Below are positions 46,000 through 58,256 of a DNA stretch of 64,000 nucleotides, in pieces. The notes below the pieces were generated by a model. It worked only from the letters and a program-made list of their open reading frames with translations. It was not told the origin of the DNA and ran no database searches. The DNA is taken from the NCBI GenBank assembly GCA_025084515.1, contig JAJAGP010000360.1:124001-188000 (forward strand), written 5' to 3'. This DNA comes from Ancistrus triradiatus. Lineage: Eukaryota; Chordata; Actinopteri; Siluriformes; Loricariidae. The position numbers were made by a program, and so were the translations under genes. Each line of letters opens with the position of its first letter. Positions within the stretch are counted from its first letter, which is position 1.

Positions 46000-47170
46000 G
46001 AGAGGGTTAGAACGTTGGTCCTGATCTTCTTTAGAAAGAGCTGGAGCTAATTTCTAAATCACACCACAGTTGAAACTGAACTCTCCAGGTTATAGTCTGA
46101 CCAACGGGGGGACGTGTAGAGGGAGGGATTGGTAGATGTTTCTCCAGAATGCTTTGAAAGCAGTTACGATGGTAATAGTTGGTATGCGCTAGTGCAACAA
46201 ATTGAGAGCAAAATCTATAAAAGATCTCCAAACTCCTCAGATCTCTGACAGAAGCGCTTATAGCCTGGTCAGGTCTGCGAAAGCAAAACCCTCCCATCAC
46301 TGCCCAGCAGCTGAAGGAAAGTTTGGTGATACTAGAACAAACATCTGGCAGGACGACCAGGAATGAGGACCGAAGTGAAAAGTGATTAGGACAGTAGCTG
46401 TAGTCCTGGAGCAAGTTGTTTTCTTAAAGGTGGAATCATAAGACAAGAAAAACCTTTCAGTCTAAGGAAAATCCACTTGTACCACATTTGATCACCTGTA
46501 ACTCTAATAAAACAACACGTCGAGTACGCTTACACTTACAAACGGGCTATAATATCACAAGGGAATCTTTACTTCCGGAAGGTCCAGGATGATGCCTGAG
46601 GTTGAAAGGGTTCAAGATGTATAGTCATTTAATTTTTTTTACATTGTTTTGAATTCTACGTTTCCAAAGGAATTGTGGTTAGATTAGATGGATAAGACTC
46701 ATATTATTATTCAGGGGAGACCAGGATCTTTCCTGAACTTTACAGAATACAAGAACAAACATCTGCGTGCAAGAAGGAAACCTTATGTCATGCCAGGGCA
46801 CCCCTGTCTGCTTCCACGACTCAAGGAATCATGGGTATGGGATGAGCTCCAATGCCCTCTGTTTATCTAGGTCTGGGTTCCTCCGCACCAATGGCTTCCA
46901 CCTTCTGAGTCTCAGAGACTAGGGTTATGGCTCTAGGGTTATTGTTCTATATGAAGAACAGTAAGAATAGACGGGAACAGTTGCTCCTGGGTCAGATGAA
47001 AACCTCAAAGCCAATTAACAAGGAGAACATTCCTGACCTGCCCACCTAAGGTGCAGCAGAGACCATACGTAGGAAAACAAAACTGCAAGAAATCCAGGGG
47101 TGGCTCCACTCTACACTCAATCTGTGATCTCAACCCAAACATCAAAGTCTGATGTAGGGCTAACACCAGG
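46000..47170. other. Intron, unassigned
   Basis: Several short open frames (46031-46414 minus, 46688-46870 plus) have no recognisable product. The base composition suggests a decayed mobile element, but none was identified. Confidence 0.35.
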
Positions 47171-47171
47171 G

Positions 47172-48213
47172 CTCATTCATTAAAGATTTATCCTTAACTC
47201 CATGACAGTCCGGTTTGTGACAGTCGTCCGGGTGAAATGTGCTTGCCTGGCAGCTTACACAGACGCCACCAAAGGTGCCACTCTCAGTCCTGGATCAGCA
47301 ACCCAGAGCGGAGCGGGAGACATTCTCACCTTTACAATTAGAGAGTTATTCTCGCAGTATGTTTGAGATCCAGCACAGATTTACAGTCCAGTTCCTAATC
47401 CTCCAGCTTTTCTTTAATGTTTGTGAATGTGAAATCTTTCCAGATTCAGCTTCTCCTTTATTAGCTTTACCTTTATATGTTTGGTAGAATCTGTTCTTTC
47501 CTCTGTCTGAACAAGACCAGTGACATTCTGGACTAAAAAAGAGATTTACAAAAAGCAGGACAAGACTCCAAACGATCAGGCAGAGGGAACAGGGCAAGGA
47601 ATAACATCAGAATGGGAATGAACTCCATGATTAAGATCATCTTATAGGATCAACAAGAGATCAACATTGTGCCAACTGTCAAGCATGGTGGCCATTCTGT
47701 ATAACCCTGCAATCCGTAATCTGAATTCTAACCATAGCTTTGATCAGAGCACGATCAGAAAGAATGTGGAAGTAGACGTTCTGAATGGCTTGATGAATGA
47801 GGAACCAGGCTGGTATTCCTCTATAGAATGGAATATACCTGAATGTTCATTATCCAACCCGTTTCCCAAAACGAAGTACATTCAGATAACGAGGTTTGAT
47901 TGTGTTGGATTTTACCAAACATCGAGAAGCTGAATCTGGAAAGATTTCACATTCACAAACGTTTAAGAAAAGCTGGAGGATTAGGAACTGGACTGTAAAT
48001 CTGTGCTGGATCTCAAACATACTAATTACTAATTGTAAAGGTGAGAATGTCTCCCGCTCCGCTCTGGGTTGCTGATCCAGGACTGAGAGTGGCACCTTTG
48101 GTGGCGTCTGCGTAAGCTGCCAGGCGAGCACATTTCACCCGGACGACTGTCACAAACCGGATTGTCATGGAGTTAAGGATAAAATGCTGCACAGCGTCTC
48201 TTTAATGAATGAG
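47172..48213. repeat. Long inverted repeat, ~300-bp arms
   Basis: The left arm 47172-47491 and right arm 47908-48213 are near-identical in reverse, spaced by 416 bp. Shared words include CATGACAGTCCGGTTTGTGA (one change), GACGCCACCAAAGGTGCCAC and TGGATCAGCAACCCAGAGCG, and the arms also share the words at their centre-facing ends. Differences are a few substitutions, indels near 47186 and 47350, and a 20-bp block at 47455-47475. Both arms give the same artificial short peptide (starting MLAWQLTQTPP) on opposite strands. Confidence 0.92.
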
Positions 48214-48214
48214 A

Positions 48215-48540
48215 TGAGCATGAGTCACAAACTCCAATAAACGTCTCTCTCTGCACTCTGGGACAGGTTTTAGGATCTCGCTGCGGCGTCAGCACTTCTG
48301 CTCTTTCATTGACGAGAAAACGCCAGTCAGCTAAACACAAACCCGCAAAGAATAAACCCACAGAAACACGCAGAGTCACAACGCTCTCCAAAAACCCTCT
48401 CCTGCACTACAACACAGCTTCTGTAATTCACCCCAAACGTGTGTCTTTATGTCCTCACTAAACCAGGAACTCCGAGTTCGTCGTGATCATCGTTAGGCAT
48501 CAGTGCCTTCATTAATGAATAACATTGCCAATTTGAACTA
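48215..48540. other. Intron, no gene recognised
   Basis: Nothing identifiable between the inverted repeat and the tandem SINE-like array. Confidence 0.45.
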
Positions 48541-48559
48541 AATCTGATATCTATCAAGG

Positions 48560-49310
48560 TATGAAGGGTGTCACAGTGGTACTACACAGCTTCTAGGAGT
48601 TAGGTTCGAGCCTGGCTACAATTTGGTATGTTCTCTTCGTGCTATAAGTCTCTTTCTTACTACTCCCATAATGCAATACTGGAACATTTGGACTAAACCT
48701 GACATGGACTTTGTTTATAGGAAATCTCAATAGTGCTGCAGGTAGTGTTGGTGTTGCGCAGCTTCTCTGACCCAGGTTCAATTCTGTCTGGGGTTTGGTA
48801 TGTTCTCCTCGTGTCCACATGTGCATTTATGATGCTAAACTTCCCACTAACCTCTTAACACACCAAACACTTTGTTTTATCTTTTATCCAACCTAGCAAT
48901 TTACCAGAATGTGATTTCCCATTCTATTATGCCTATTATAACTGACTGACTTTATGTTTGCACTTCTAGCACTCGGGTTTGATCGTGTTTGGAGTTTTGC
49001 ATGTTCTCCTCATGTCTTATACAGATTGTTTTATTTTCTACGCTAATAATACATCATTAGTGAGTTTGGATTGAATGGGACCAGCTGCACAGATTATGGA
49101 TTCAATCCTGTTTGGTGTTTGGTATGTTCTTGTTACATTGTGTTGATTCCTCTAGACACTCATGTTTTATCTAATCTCTAAAAAAACCTAGCAAAATTTG
49201 AACTGGCTGTTCTATTACCCCCAGATCTGAGTGACTGTATGTTCAGGTTCTAAGACGTAGGTTCGAGCCTTTTTGCTAGTATGTTCTCCTTATGTCTGTG
49301 TTGGTTCCTC
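48560..49310 (+). repeat. Degenerate tandem array of SINE-like units
   Basis: Five units at irregular spacing (120-220 bp) each contain a B-box-like word (GGTTCGAGCCTGG, GGTTCAATTCTG, GGTTTGATCGTG, GATTCAATCCTG, GGTTCGAGCC) followed by GGTATGTTCTCCTCGTGTC or a variant. The linkers share ACCTAGCAA-type words. Units lie near 48600, 48770, 48975, 49100 and 49258. Confidence 0.7.
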
Positions 49311-49319
49311 AGAAAAATA

Positions 49320-50800
49320 AAGAGTTGCAAGCTTTTGGTGTTTTTTATCTATTATCTTCTTTCTCAGGGTGATTCTGTGGGTGGCCGCTCAAGTTTGATC
49401 TCTGCTTTAAACACTTCTATCAAAGCATACAATGATAAGAAATTGTTTGGCATCCAGCCTGAGCTTGTACAAAAAAAAGAAATAAAAGCATGAGATAAAA
49501 AGTGATGGGAAGGTGTTGGACAGAGCACACCAGGATGAACTGGATCAATCGTAGCGATTAGTTTGCAGATATTTGAATTGATTAGTGGAGTGGCTTCTTA
49601 CTAAGTGGACAATCGAAGCTGAACCACGAAACCACAGTCCCTCACTTATTCAGCGTTTTATTTTTGTAAACACGCTGGAGCGGTTCGTTTATTAGATACA
49701 CACCGTGGGACGTAATAAACCAGGAACTCGGTGCACTTTTGTTTTCGTGTGTTATTGGAGAGCGGATCGGCGTAACTAATAAACTGGTTGTTATTTAGCT
49801 GTAGAAGCAGTGTGTCTGTACATGTACGATAATTATGAACTGCACTTTAGAATCCACCAACTGATTCTGACCCTGATCACTTCCCATAGTGTGTGTACTG
49901 TCTCTCTTTGCTTTGTCGCAGGTAGTTAAGTCTTATAAAAATAAGAACAGAAGCCACTGTCCCTGGACAGGGTTGCAGTGGGTCCAGTGGCCTTTTTGGA
50001 GAGCACAGGGCCGGGTGAAGGCATGCCATGTACAGGATGCGCTTTCAGCTGCTCAAGGATTTCATTCATTCTTTTCATTCTTCATTCCGCTGTAGAGTTT
50101 GTGTTTCTATCTCTCTTTTCTCATTTTATTGTTTATACAAACAAACCTCAAACACATTCAGAGTATGCCAGTCTGCTCAAATCGAAACGATCTGCGTAAA
50201 ACCTCTAAATTCCTTTTAAGATCTATAAACGTTTTGCATTTTGTATCTTGTTGATTGAAAAGCCTCAAGGTTTTCAAGAAGGTCAAATTGTGTGAGGTTT
50301 ATAAAAGCTCGGCCCAACAGTGAACCATTTACATAACCATTACCGTTCCACCCGGGCCCGAATCCGCTGACCCCGACCCCACACGATGCGTCTCTGATCC
50401 CATCTTGCAGGAGTGAGCAAAAGCCCGAGGATTGGGTTCAGTCCACTTCATAATCCTTAACGAGTAACACGGTGCCCTTTGTCGGGGTCAGTGTGCAGCT
50501 GATGAAGAGGAAGAGGAGCGTCTTGGGTCTTAAAGGTGTCATAACCTGGCGTCTGACCCCAATTCGAACACTCATGAAACCACAGAACCTCCCTTCACCC
50601 CTCCGATCGCTATTTTAGGAGGATCTACAAACTGCTGGGTGAGGTCACTCTGTTAATTATGACACAGCAAACAAATCAGTGCAGCGATGAAGCACAGCAA
50701 GACTGTTTGAGCTCATCGGAGACTCGTTCCATGCCCTCGTTGTCTGGTGTTCAGACTTCAGGTGAGAAAAGTCAAAGGAAGCTCAATAAAAACTTACACC
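49320..50800. other. Intron, no gene recognised
   Basis: Short frames at 49281-49493 and 49889-50219 look like chance. A segment around 49930-50050 (CACTGTCCCTGGACAGGGTT) resembles an old SINE or LINE fragment. Confidence 0.4.
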
Positions 50801-51680
50801 GGCGATTCAAAACGATTCACTGTCAGTAATCATTAAACTACATTAAACTACACAACAAAAGATTCTTCTAGTGTCATGACCAAATGATTCGCTGACTCAA
50901 ACGCTGACCTACTGAAAGACAGAGAAATGAATCAAACTGAATCGTTATTTCGGGTGAGTGGTTCACGAAAGGTGACTCACAGAACAGTTCACTAATTCAA
51001 AAATGACTCACTGATTGAAAGAGGAGTCACTCTCAGTCGTGAACAGATGACTCACTGATTCAATCACACACATCATTGGACATGAGAAGAGCAAACCTTC
51101 CTCGAGGTCAAACAATTCACAGATTCAATCCCTGACCTGCAGAATGAGACCAACTGACTCTGAACAAATGACTCTGTTTTAAACACCGAATCACTACATT
51201 AGAGAGGAACAAATATCTGTTTTGTCTAAATGATTCAAAATGATGATCGAATCTCACTCACCGAACAACTCACTGATCTCCAATTCAAACACTTACTCAC
51301 TGGAACCCAAGGTTTGATTAAATAATTCACTGATTCAGGTACACATATCACTGAACGAGATCAGAGTGAATCTTCATTGAGGGCAAACAATTCAATGATT
51401 CAACTCCTGACCTAGAGGGAACAACTGACTCCAAATGACATAAACACTGAATCACTTAATAACAGAGGAACAAGTGATTGTCATTCATTGAACAGTTCAT
51501 TTAAACTTTGAATCACTGACACCCAAGGTGTGAATCTTTGCTTTGACTAAACGATTTAATGATTCAAACCATGATTCACTGTATAAGTGAGGGCTGAATC
51601 TCACTCATGACCAAACGAATGACTAAACATAAAGAAAAGAAATTCTGGCTTGATTAGACTACACACTGATTCACTAGATT
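50800..51680. repeat. Degenerate short-word array (TGATTCA / TGACTCA)
   Basis: GATTCACTGA-, ACTCACTGATTCAA- and CAAATGACTC-like words recur dozens of times with no fixed period. Exact TGACTCA heptamers occur at 50973-50979, 51004-51010 and 51048-51054. It looks like an old, diverged minisatellite. Confidence 0.7.
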
Positions 51681-51874
51681 CCCTTAATGAGAGTAGAGAC
51701 ATTTCCCACAAATCCACATAGCTGTATTTAACAAATAAAACTGTTCATCATTTTTTTATGATTATTAAATTCCTGGTCTGCTTCTGCCACCACAGATCCA
51801 GCACCTACAGACCCTACGGCAAATTTGGTGACGGTTTGGTTTAGACTTTGAGGTAGATCCAACATACCTCACTG

Positions 51875-51970
51875 GGGAGGGTTAAGGCTGGCACAGTCAC
51901 ACAGTAAGGTTGATGTTGCACTGGTGCAGGGGCCTGGGTTTGATCCTGAGCTCTGTTTAGTGTCTGACTG
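51875..51970 (+). repeat. SINE family 2 fragment
   Basis: GGGCCTGGGTTTGATCCTGA carries a B-box-like core downstream of GCACAGTCACACAGTAAGGT. Confidence 0.55.
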
Positions 51971-52264
51971 ACGTTAGATGAAGGTTGAGGTTGTTGCAGC
52001 TTGGTGGCGCTGTTTCTATCACCATTAATAAATAAATGAAGATGACTGATGCTTATCATGGACGTAGGTCGAAATGAGGTGGCACCAGTAGATCTGGGGT
52101 AGATAAATAATCGAAATAGCAAACATGAACACACGCACGGGCACACACACACTGAATGGTTCTGGGCTCTGTGCCAGAGGAACCATGGACCCGTAAAGTA
52201 GGCATGTGATGACAGATTGATTAGGTTTGTTATATGACCAGCTCATCGGTACAACCTCTTTACT

Positions 52265-52266
<2 letters not shown>

Positions 52267-52299
<33 letters not shown>

Positions 52300-52396
52300 A
52301 TATAGATCTTCCAGTACACAGAGATCGATGTCCAGCTCTGATTGACCTCTCAAATACAGTTTCATGAGACAGCTTGTACGTTCTGTCTAGTGATGA

Positions 52397-52435
<39 letters not shown>
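52267..52435. repeat. Two (GT)n microsatellites
   Basis: 52267-52298 and 52401-52435. Confidence 0.96.
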
Positions 52436-52437
<2 letters not shown>

Positions 52438-52984
52438 GTGCTGCAGTGAGAGCATATGTTTATGTAAATTCGTACATGTGTGTGTTACCCTTGGCGGAGG
52501 TTAATGAAGAGCGTCTCAAATTGCTGTTCTTATACTCTTTGCTTTCAGGAACAAAATCCAAAATTAAATCTAACTCTCTTCTTTTCTGTTCTCAAGTGAT
52601 GCTTTGAGCTTAAACACAACTTTGCTTTGTACTTATTTTGTAACTGTACTTTATTTCATAAATTAAAGGTCGGGTTTATTGTGCAGTCTGAGTTCTGAGG
52701 TTTGACACATTAACACTTTCTTTCACTCTGTTCCTGCAGCAGGAGAAAAAAGGCGGGTTTAATGTCGAAGAACGTATGATGACATGGTCATACTCAGCCT
52801 CTAAAGTGAGTCCAGGTTATGGGCTACAGCCAACTGAATTTGCTGATTATTACCACAACAGTGCCACAGTCACTCAGAACTGCATAATATTACAACCTTA
52901 TATTTCTACAGCCAATCAGAACTAAATGTGATGAGTTTCTCTTATATTAAGTAAGTCTAGAAGTTGGGGGTATCAACTGATTTG

Positions 52985-53355
52985 CTCAGCAGCCTCTAAA
53001 CTCAACTTGGGCACCTCTGAACCTATAAACTGAGCCCAGTTACCTCTAAACTGAGAGCATCACCTCTAAACTGAACTCGAGCGTCACTAAACCTCTAAAC
53101 TGAACTTACAAGCCTCTAAACTGAGCTCTGGTCCCTCTCAAATAATTTCAAGAGCCTCTAATCTGAGTTCAGACTCTAAACTATTAAACTGAGCTCAGGA
53201 GCCTCTAAACAGAGCTTGGGTGCCACTAATCTGAGCTTGACCACCTCTCGACCAATCTCAGGGAGTTTTAAACTGAGCTCTGGAACCTCTACATGCCTCG
53301 TGAATGCCTGTAAACAACTCGGTTACCTCTTAACTGAACTCTGATGCCTCTGCAA
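52985..53355. repeat. Degenerate tandem repeat of CCTCTAAACTGAGCTC
   Basis: About 14 copies of CTCTAAACTGA with variable spacers of 10-20 bp. The unit averages 25-28 bp. Confidence 0.85.
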
Positions 53356-53359
53356 AGAG

Positions 53360-54015
53360 ATCTAAATCTAAAATGACTCTGCTTCTTATGTAGTGCACTA
53401 TATACAGACGGGAAATGGATTTAGATGCTTTATAATGTGCTGCATATCAGATAGGAAACCATTTCACCATGGGGCTACTTCAATATTTTCACCTAGTAAC
53501 CTGCAGACTAAGTATTTTAAAAGCCAGGAGTACAACAGAGTACATGTTTTAGTTTTGCATTATTGCAGTTAACTAAATAAATAAATGATGCTGGATTTCT
53601 TTTCCATATGTCTCATCCAGTTTGTAACATGACCCACCTCGCTGTTGTTACTAGGAGCTCCTGCAGCTCATCATCTCCCAATGAAGTTCTAACGTTATCA
53701 AACTGTGAGCAGAATCTCTGAGGACGTTCCTCATCATCTCTGCTCTATCAGGAGCTCTGGAGGAATGAAGGAATCCCCCGCCTGGTGACTCACCGCTTCC
53801 TCCTGACTTCATGTAATGTCAGGACTTAGTCACACACTCTGTGTTTAAGGCTGAAGTGTGAGGACGGATTTCTCCATGGTGCTCTGTGGTTCTTTCGATC
53901 TTCCAGAGGTGGAGAGATTTGGATTTGATCAGGACAGATTTGGCTCAGGGGTAAACCACACGGAATTCATGTCACATTTTGTACGTGGTTTCAAATCGTT
54001 AAGAGAATCAAAGGA
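53360..54015. other. Intron, no gene recognised
   Basis: Nothing identifiable beyond scattered short frames. Confidence 0.4.
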
Positions 54016-54017
54016 AG

Positions 54018-54160
54018 GCACTGTTACTGCACAGCTCCAGAGATTACCGGTTCGCTCCTGAGCTCTGAATCTGGCTGTTTGGAGTTTGCCTGTTCTCCAT
54101 GCGTCTATGTGGGTTAATAGGTGGTTCTAAATTGCCTCAGTGCGAGAGTATGTCTGATAT
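54018..54160 (+). repeat. SINE family 2 copy
   Basis: GCACTGTTACTGCACAGCTC, GGTTCGCTCCTGAGCTC, GGAGTTTGCCTGTTCTCC and AATTGCCTCAGTGCGAG. Confidence 0.7.
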
Positions 54161-54831
54161 TTTAGACTGGTATTGTTAGAACTGTTCCTGTCTTGAATGG
54201 CCATTGATTCTGATTTGACTTTAATAAAACAAATAAAGACAATAATAGAATTAAGACCTGCAGCTCGGTCTGACTGGACGGATCCAAATGATGTGAGTTT
54301 TAACGTCATTCAATGGACAAATTCCAGCAGAATATTCTAAAAAGACAGAACCTCGATCTTGGCAATGAAGGAGATTCTGTCTTAGCATTCATTCAATGTA
54401 AACTGGAATGCGTTTAGAGAAAATAAAACCACAAACAAATTCATGAGAGCAGTTTTACAAGGTCTTCCAACCAAAATAAAACATTTAGAGACTAAGTAAA
54501 GAGAACATAAAGACCGTAATAATAAAAGCGAGGTCAGACAGACAACGTGTCCCTCCTACAAGCTTAATGATCCAATGCTACAGGCGTCGTAGCTCGGCGT
54601 CGGTTATCAGCAAATCTTCTGTTACCGAACGCAGCAGCTCTACCGGGGTAATCGGTGTAACGTGCGGTGAGAACGAGCTCATTTTCGGTTCGCTCGCCTC
54701 CTCCGGTGAAGGTAATTGAGTTTGAGCCTGTGTGTATAAGGTCCAGCTGGGTGCAGTCGATCTGAGGCTAATCGCTTGGACCAACAGACTGCAGCACCAA
54801 GCGTCTCATCGCCCCTCACTGATAATGTGGA

Positions 54832-54832
<1 letters not shown>

Positions 54833-54883
<51 letters not shown>
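54833..54883. repeat. (GT)n microsatellite with GA tail
   Basis: About 20 GT units then GAGAGAGAGAG. Confidence 0.96.
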
Positions 54884-54887
<4 letters not shown>

Positions 54888-55339
54888 TGTTTATGCTCAA
54901 GACAGCGTTTACAATATTAGACTGTATACCCAAAGGATGAGGGTTCAAGCCCAAGATCTTTAACCCATAGCCAATTGCACTTTAACACATGGCTTTCGAT
55001 AAAAGGGTCTGAAAATGAATTAAAGAATAAAATGTCTCGACGGTGCCTTCATCCAGATCGGGCATCACATGCAGACACAACCAGCAAACTTACACCTGTG
55101 CCCTGTGTTCTCCAGACCCCTCATTAGTCATAGATGATCCTGAAGACAAGCCCCCGCAGCCGCTTAAACACTCAAGCGTTTCAGATGCGAGACCCTAAAG
55201 CAACACATCAAATTCAGTTCTCAATGCATTTTGAAGAGAAAAATTTGTCTATGCACTTGTTGTAAATAATATTTATTTAATGTATTTAGTCTAATGATAA
55301 CAGCAACCAGAAAACAGTGAGAACCACGATAGCACTTAC

Positions 55340-55538
55340 ATTTACAGCATTTAGCAGACGCCCTTATCCAGAGCGACTTCCAATTGATACAGTATTATAA
55401 TCCAAGCAACTGTGGGTTAAGGGCCTTGCTCAAGGACCCAACAGTGACAGCTTGGCAGAAGTGGGATTTGAACCCTGGACCTTCTGGTCCATTGTCCAGT
55501 ACCTTACCCACTAGATTACCACAGTCCCACAGTCCCAC
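55340..55538 (-). repeat. tRNA-derived SINE family 1, near full-length, with target-site duplication
   Basis: Flanked by AGCACTT (55333-55339 and 55539-55545). On the minus strand it has A-box-like TAATCTAGTGGGTAAGG, an anticodon-arm-like TGGACCAGAAGGTCCA, B box GGGTTCAAATCCCAC, then a GTCGCTCTGGATAAGGG body and a TGTAAATG end. The clover-leaf-like head indicates origin from a tRNA (Ser/Leu type is likely). Confidence 0.9.
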
Positions 55539-55545
55539 AGCACTT

Positions 55546-56925
55546 CATAGAGACACTACAACTTTATTTATTTATGTGACTTTTTGAACGAATTAACGAT
55601 GAGTACAGATTTACCACTGTAGTTCCTTATTAGAATTTCGAAGGCTACAACCACTCAGAAGGGCTGTGTATCAAAACTTCTGGTTTATAAAAATCAATCA
55701 GTTCCTTAACTTCATGAGCCTGATTTATGGATGTAGAATCTCAGTGACCAATTAGAGGTGCTTATTATAATGACGTAATATTGCTGCAGCCCATCAGAAT
55801 TGGTCCTTCGTATGACATCAGAGTAAGAGGCAGTCACAGGACTGGTCGTTAGCACAGAACTACTTAATATTATGATTTCACATTTCTACAGGCAATCCGA
55901 ACTAAACGTGATGAGTTTCTCTTTTTAATAAGTCTAGAAGAAGGTCCGAGATCACGCCGGAGTAATTGTGTCATGTTGTTTTTCCCAGAATTAAGCAACA
56001 TGGCTTCTTTTTACTGTGCTTTCACTTGCGTTGCTGTGAGTAAAATAATCACGTTTTTTCTGTAAATCATGTAGTTAAAATGAATTCTTCCAAAACCCAT
56101 TCCATATTTCAGTGCTGCAGCAGTTTAAATTCTTTTAGACCCTTAGTGAAGTGTGAAGCCTGCAGCACGGCCTCTAAACACAGTGTCCCTCCAGACCTCC
56201 GTCTCTAAGGTGGTGTTCTGAAAGAGAGCTGCGTTCCTCTGAGCACACAAAGTCAATAAAGCAAATCATTTGTGAGTCTGAATCTTTTCTGCTCGGCGTT
56301 GTGAACACAGAACATTTTCAAGGCCGCTCAGGCGAATCACCCGCCCCCGGCGTCTTCTTTAAACGACCAGGGCCGTCACGACCAGCACGGAGGCTTTCAT
56401 GCTCTGGATGTGACTCATTCTAATTCCACACGAACGTACGTCGCTAATCGAGCCGCGTTAGAGCCCACACCCGGCAATGTGTTCGGCTCTAACCTCCCGA
56501 GAAACCGCGACCTAACTGTAGAAGTCTCCAGAGTTCCCAAAAACCGCCGCCACATTTGTCAAAGATGACCCCGAAAACGCTCCAGCAGCTCTACATCATG
56601 CCTTTCCTATTTTTAAAGAGAGAAGTAGAACAAAAAGTAGTTTAAGCTTCGGGCTTACACGGAGTCACGTGGCCTTCAAAAATAACCTGTGCATTCACAC
56701 CTGCTCAGCGTTATTCAGGATTAAACACAGAACATTCAAAGAGTTTATAAAACAGCCTTATTAGAGCTAATTACTACTGATCTGACCAGGTCAGGGTTAA
56801 AGGCCCTTCTCAGGAGTCCAACAGGGGCTTAAATAAAACACTATACCAAAGCAGCTTTATGTACATCTGATCTGGAACTTGCAGCTCATTTACTGAAAAA
56901 TTCTGATCTCCTCAGATCACATGGC
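55546..56925. other. Intron, no gene recognised
   Basis: Includes a somewhat CG-rich part at 56300-56580, with no exon or known element. Confidence 0.4.
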
Positions 56926-56927
56926 AC

Positions 56928-57178
56928 AACTGGATGGCGCAGTAATTAGCATCATCACCTCACATTTACATTTACAGCATTGTCTTACAATCCAAGCAGT
57001 TGTGGATTAAGGGTCTTGCTCAAGGACCCAACAGTGGCAGCTTGGCAGAGGTGGGATTTGAACCCTGGACCTTTTGGTCCATAGTCCAGTATCTTAACCA
57101 CTAGGCTACCACAGTTCACACCTCACAACTCCAGAGTCCCGGGTTTGAGTCCCAACTGCTGCAGGTGTGAAAATTAAC
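56928..57178 (+). repeat. SINE family 2 split by SINE family 1
   Basis: The head GATGGCGCAGTAATTAGC (to 56963) and the B-box side CCGGGTTTGAGTCCCAAC (from 57127) are separated by the family-1 copy at 56964-57118. Confidence 0.85.
56964..57118 (-). repeat. tRNA-derived SINE family 1, copy d, with target-site duplication
   Basis: Flanked by CACCTCAC (56956-56963 and 57119-57126). The head has A-box-like TAGCCTAGTGGTTAAG and B box GGGTTCAAATCCCAC on the minus strand. The body has an internal deletion: the GTCGCTCTGG block is missing. Confidence 0.92.
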
Positions 57179-57412
57179 AAAGGAATGAATTACTTAATTA
57201 ATCAATCAATGGTTTGATTTCAGGACGACTGTATTTTTTATCGGATTCATTGCATTTCTCTAAAAATATTAATTTCCATAATTCACTCCCACAGAGGCAG
57301 AACCCAGCAGAGAACCTGGCATTATGGGAAATCACGATCTCTGGAGACTTATATTAAACAGCTCCCAAACCCCTATTACTTTACTTTTTATAGTTCAGAA
57401 AGGTCACGGACA

Positions 57413-57478
57413 GACACACACAGACACACACAGACACACACACACACACACGTGCGCACACACACGCACACGCACACT
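57413..57478. repeat. CACAGACA / (CA)n microsatellite
   Basis: Compound CA repeat with GA and CG interruptions. Confidence 0.9.
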
Positions 57479-57479
57479 G

Positions 57480-58254
57480 CAGAGTATTCACATAATAAAT
57501 AATGTAATAATGCATTCATTCATTCATTCATCTTCATTAAGAGTTTCATCCTGATGAAGGTCATCGAGCTGAATGATAATAATCAGAACGATTCTCTCTA
57601 GAAATGAAGAATAATATATTTGTTCTAACTGCAATTTTTAAAACCATTACTAAAAACCCAAACTGTGCAAGTAAATACTTTAATTAATTAATTAATTAAT
57701 TAAATACATTGATTAAATCTTAAATTGAGTACATAAATTAAAGAGAATTAAATGGTTTATTTGATGCAAGTTAACAAACCCTATTATTATACTGTATAAA
57801 ATAAGTTACTGTAACATGGTAAAGTCAGAAATGTTGAATTCTTGTCATCGTGTGTTCCAAAAATTTCCGTGTTTTCTTTTGTGTCTTTACTGAGTGTCCA
57901 CAAATGGCAACTTTTTACATGTAGTGAATTAACGATGACAAAAGAGTAGAACGTATAGTTAGTTAAAAGAAAGGTCAAAAATGTTTTAATAAAGATTCAA
58001 AAGTCTTATATAATATATACATTTAATCACTAGAATGTACAGAAATTGTTTGAGTGTTTGTTGCTTTTCTGTGGAGCAAAGGCATTTTTACCTTACCAGC
58101 TACATAAAGGCTGTTTTTAAATGACCTTTTTTTCTAAATAGATTCTATAAGTCTCTATATATGGACAGAATTTTCTTTGTTGTACTTCATTCTTGATTTC
58201 CTAAATGGACAGGAGTGGAAAGAAGTGTAGACCATCAACTACTAGTTTATTAGT
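57480..58254. other. AT-rich intron, no gene recognised
   Basis: Contains a short (TTAA)n-like stretch near 57680-57702 (TAATTAATTAATTAATTAAT). Confidence 0.5.
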
Positions 58255-58256
58255 TA

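Noticed and set aside
47239..48131. Same short peptide found on both strands at 47239-47487 and 47850-48131
   Set aside because: It arises because the long inverted repeat places the same DNA on opposite strands. No protein family was recognised.
55340..57118. tRNA genes on the minus strand
   Set aside because: A- and B-box-like sequences and a partial clover-leaf are present, but they sit at the head of SINE copies with target-site duplications and SINE bodies, so they are not functional tRNA genes.
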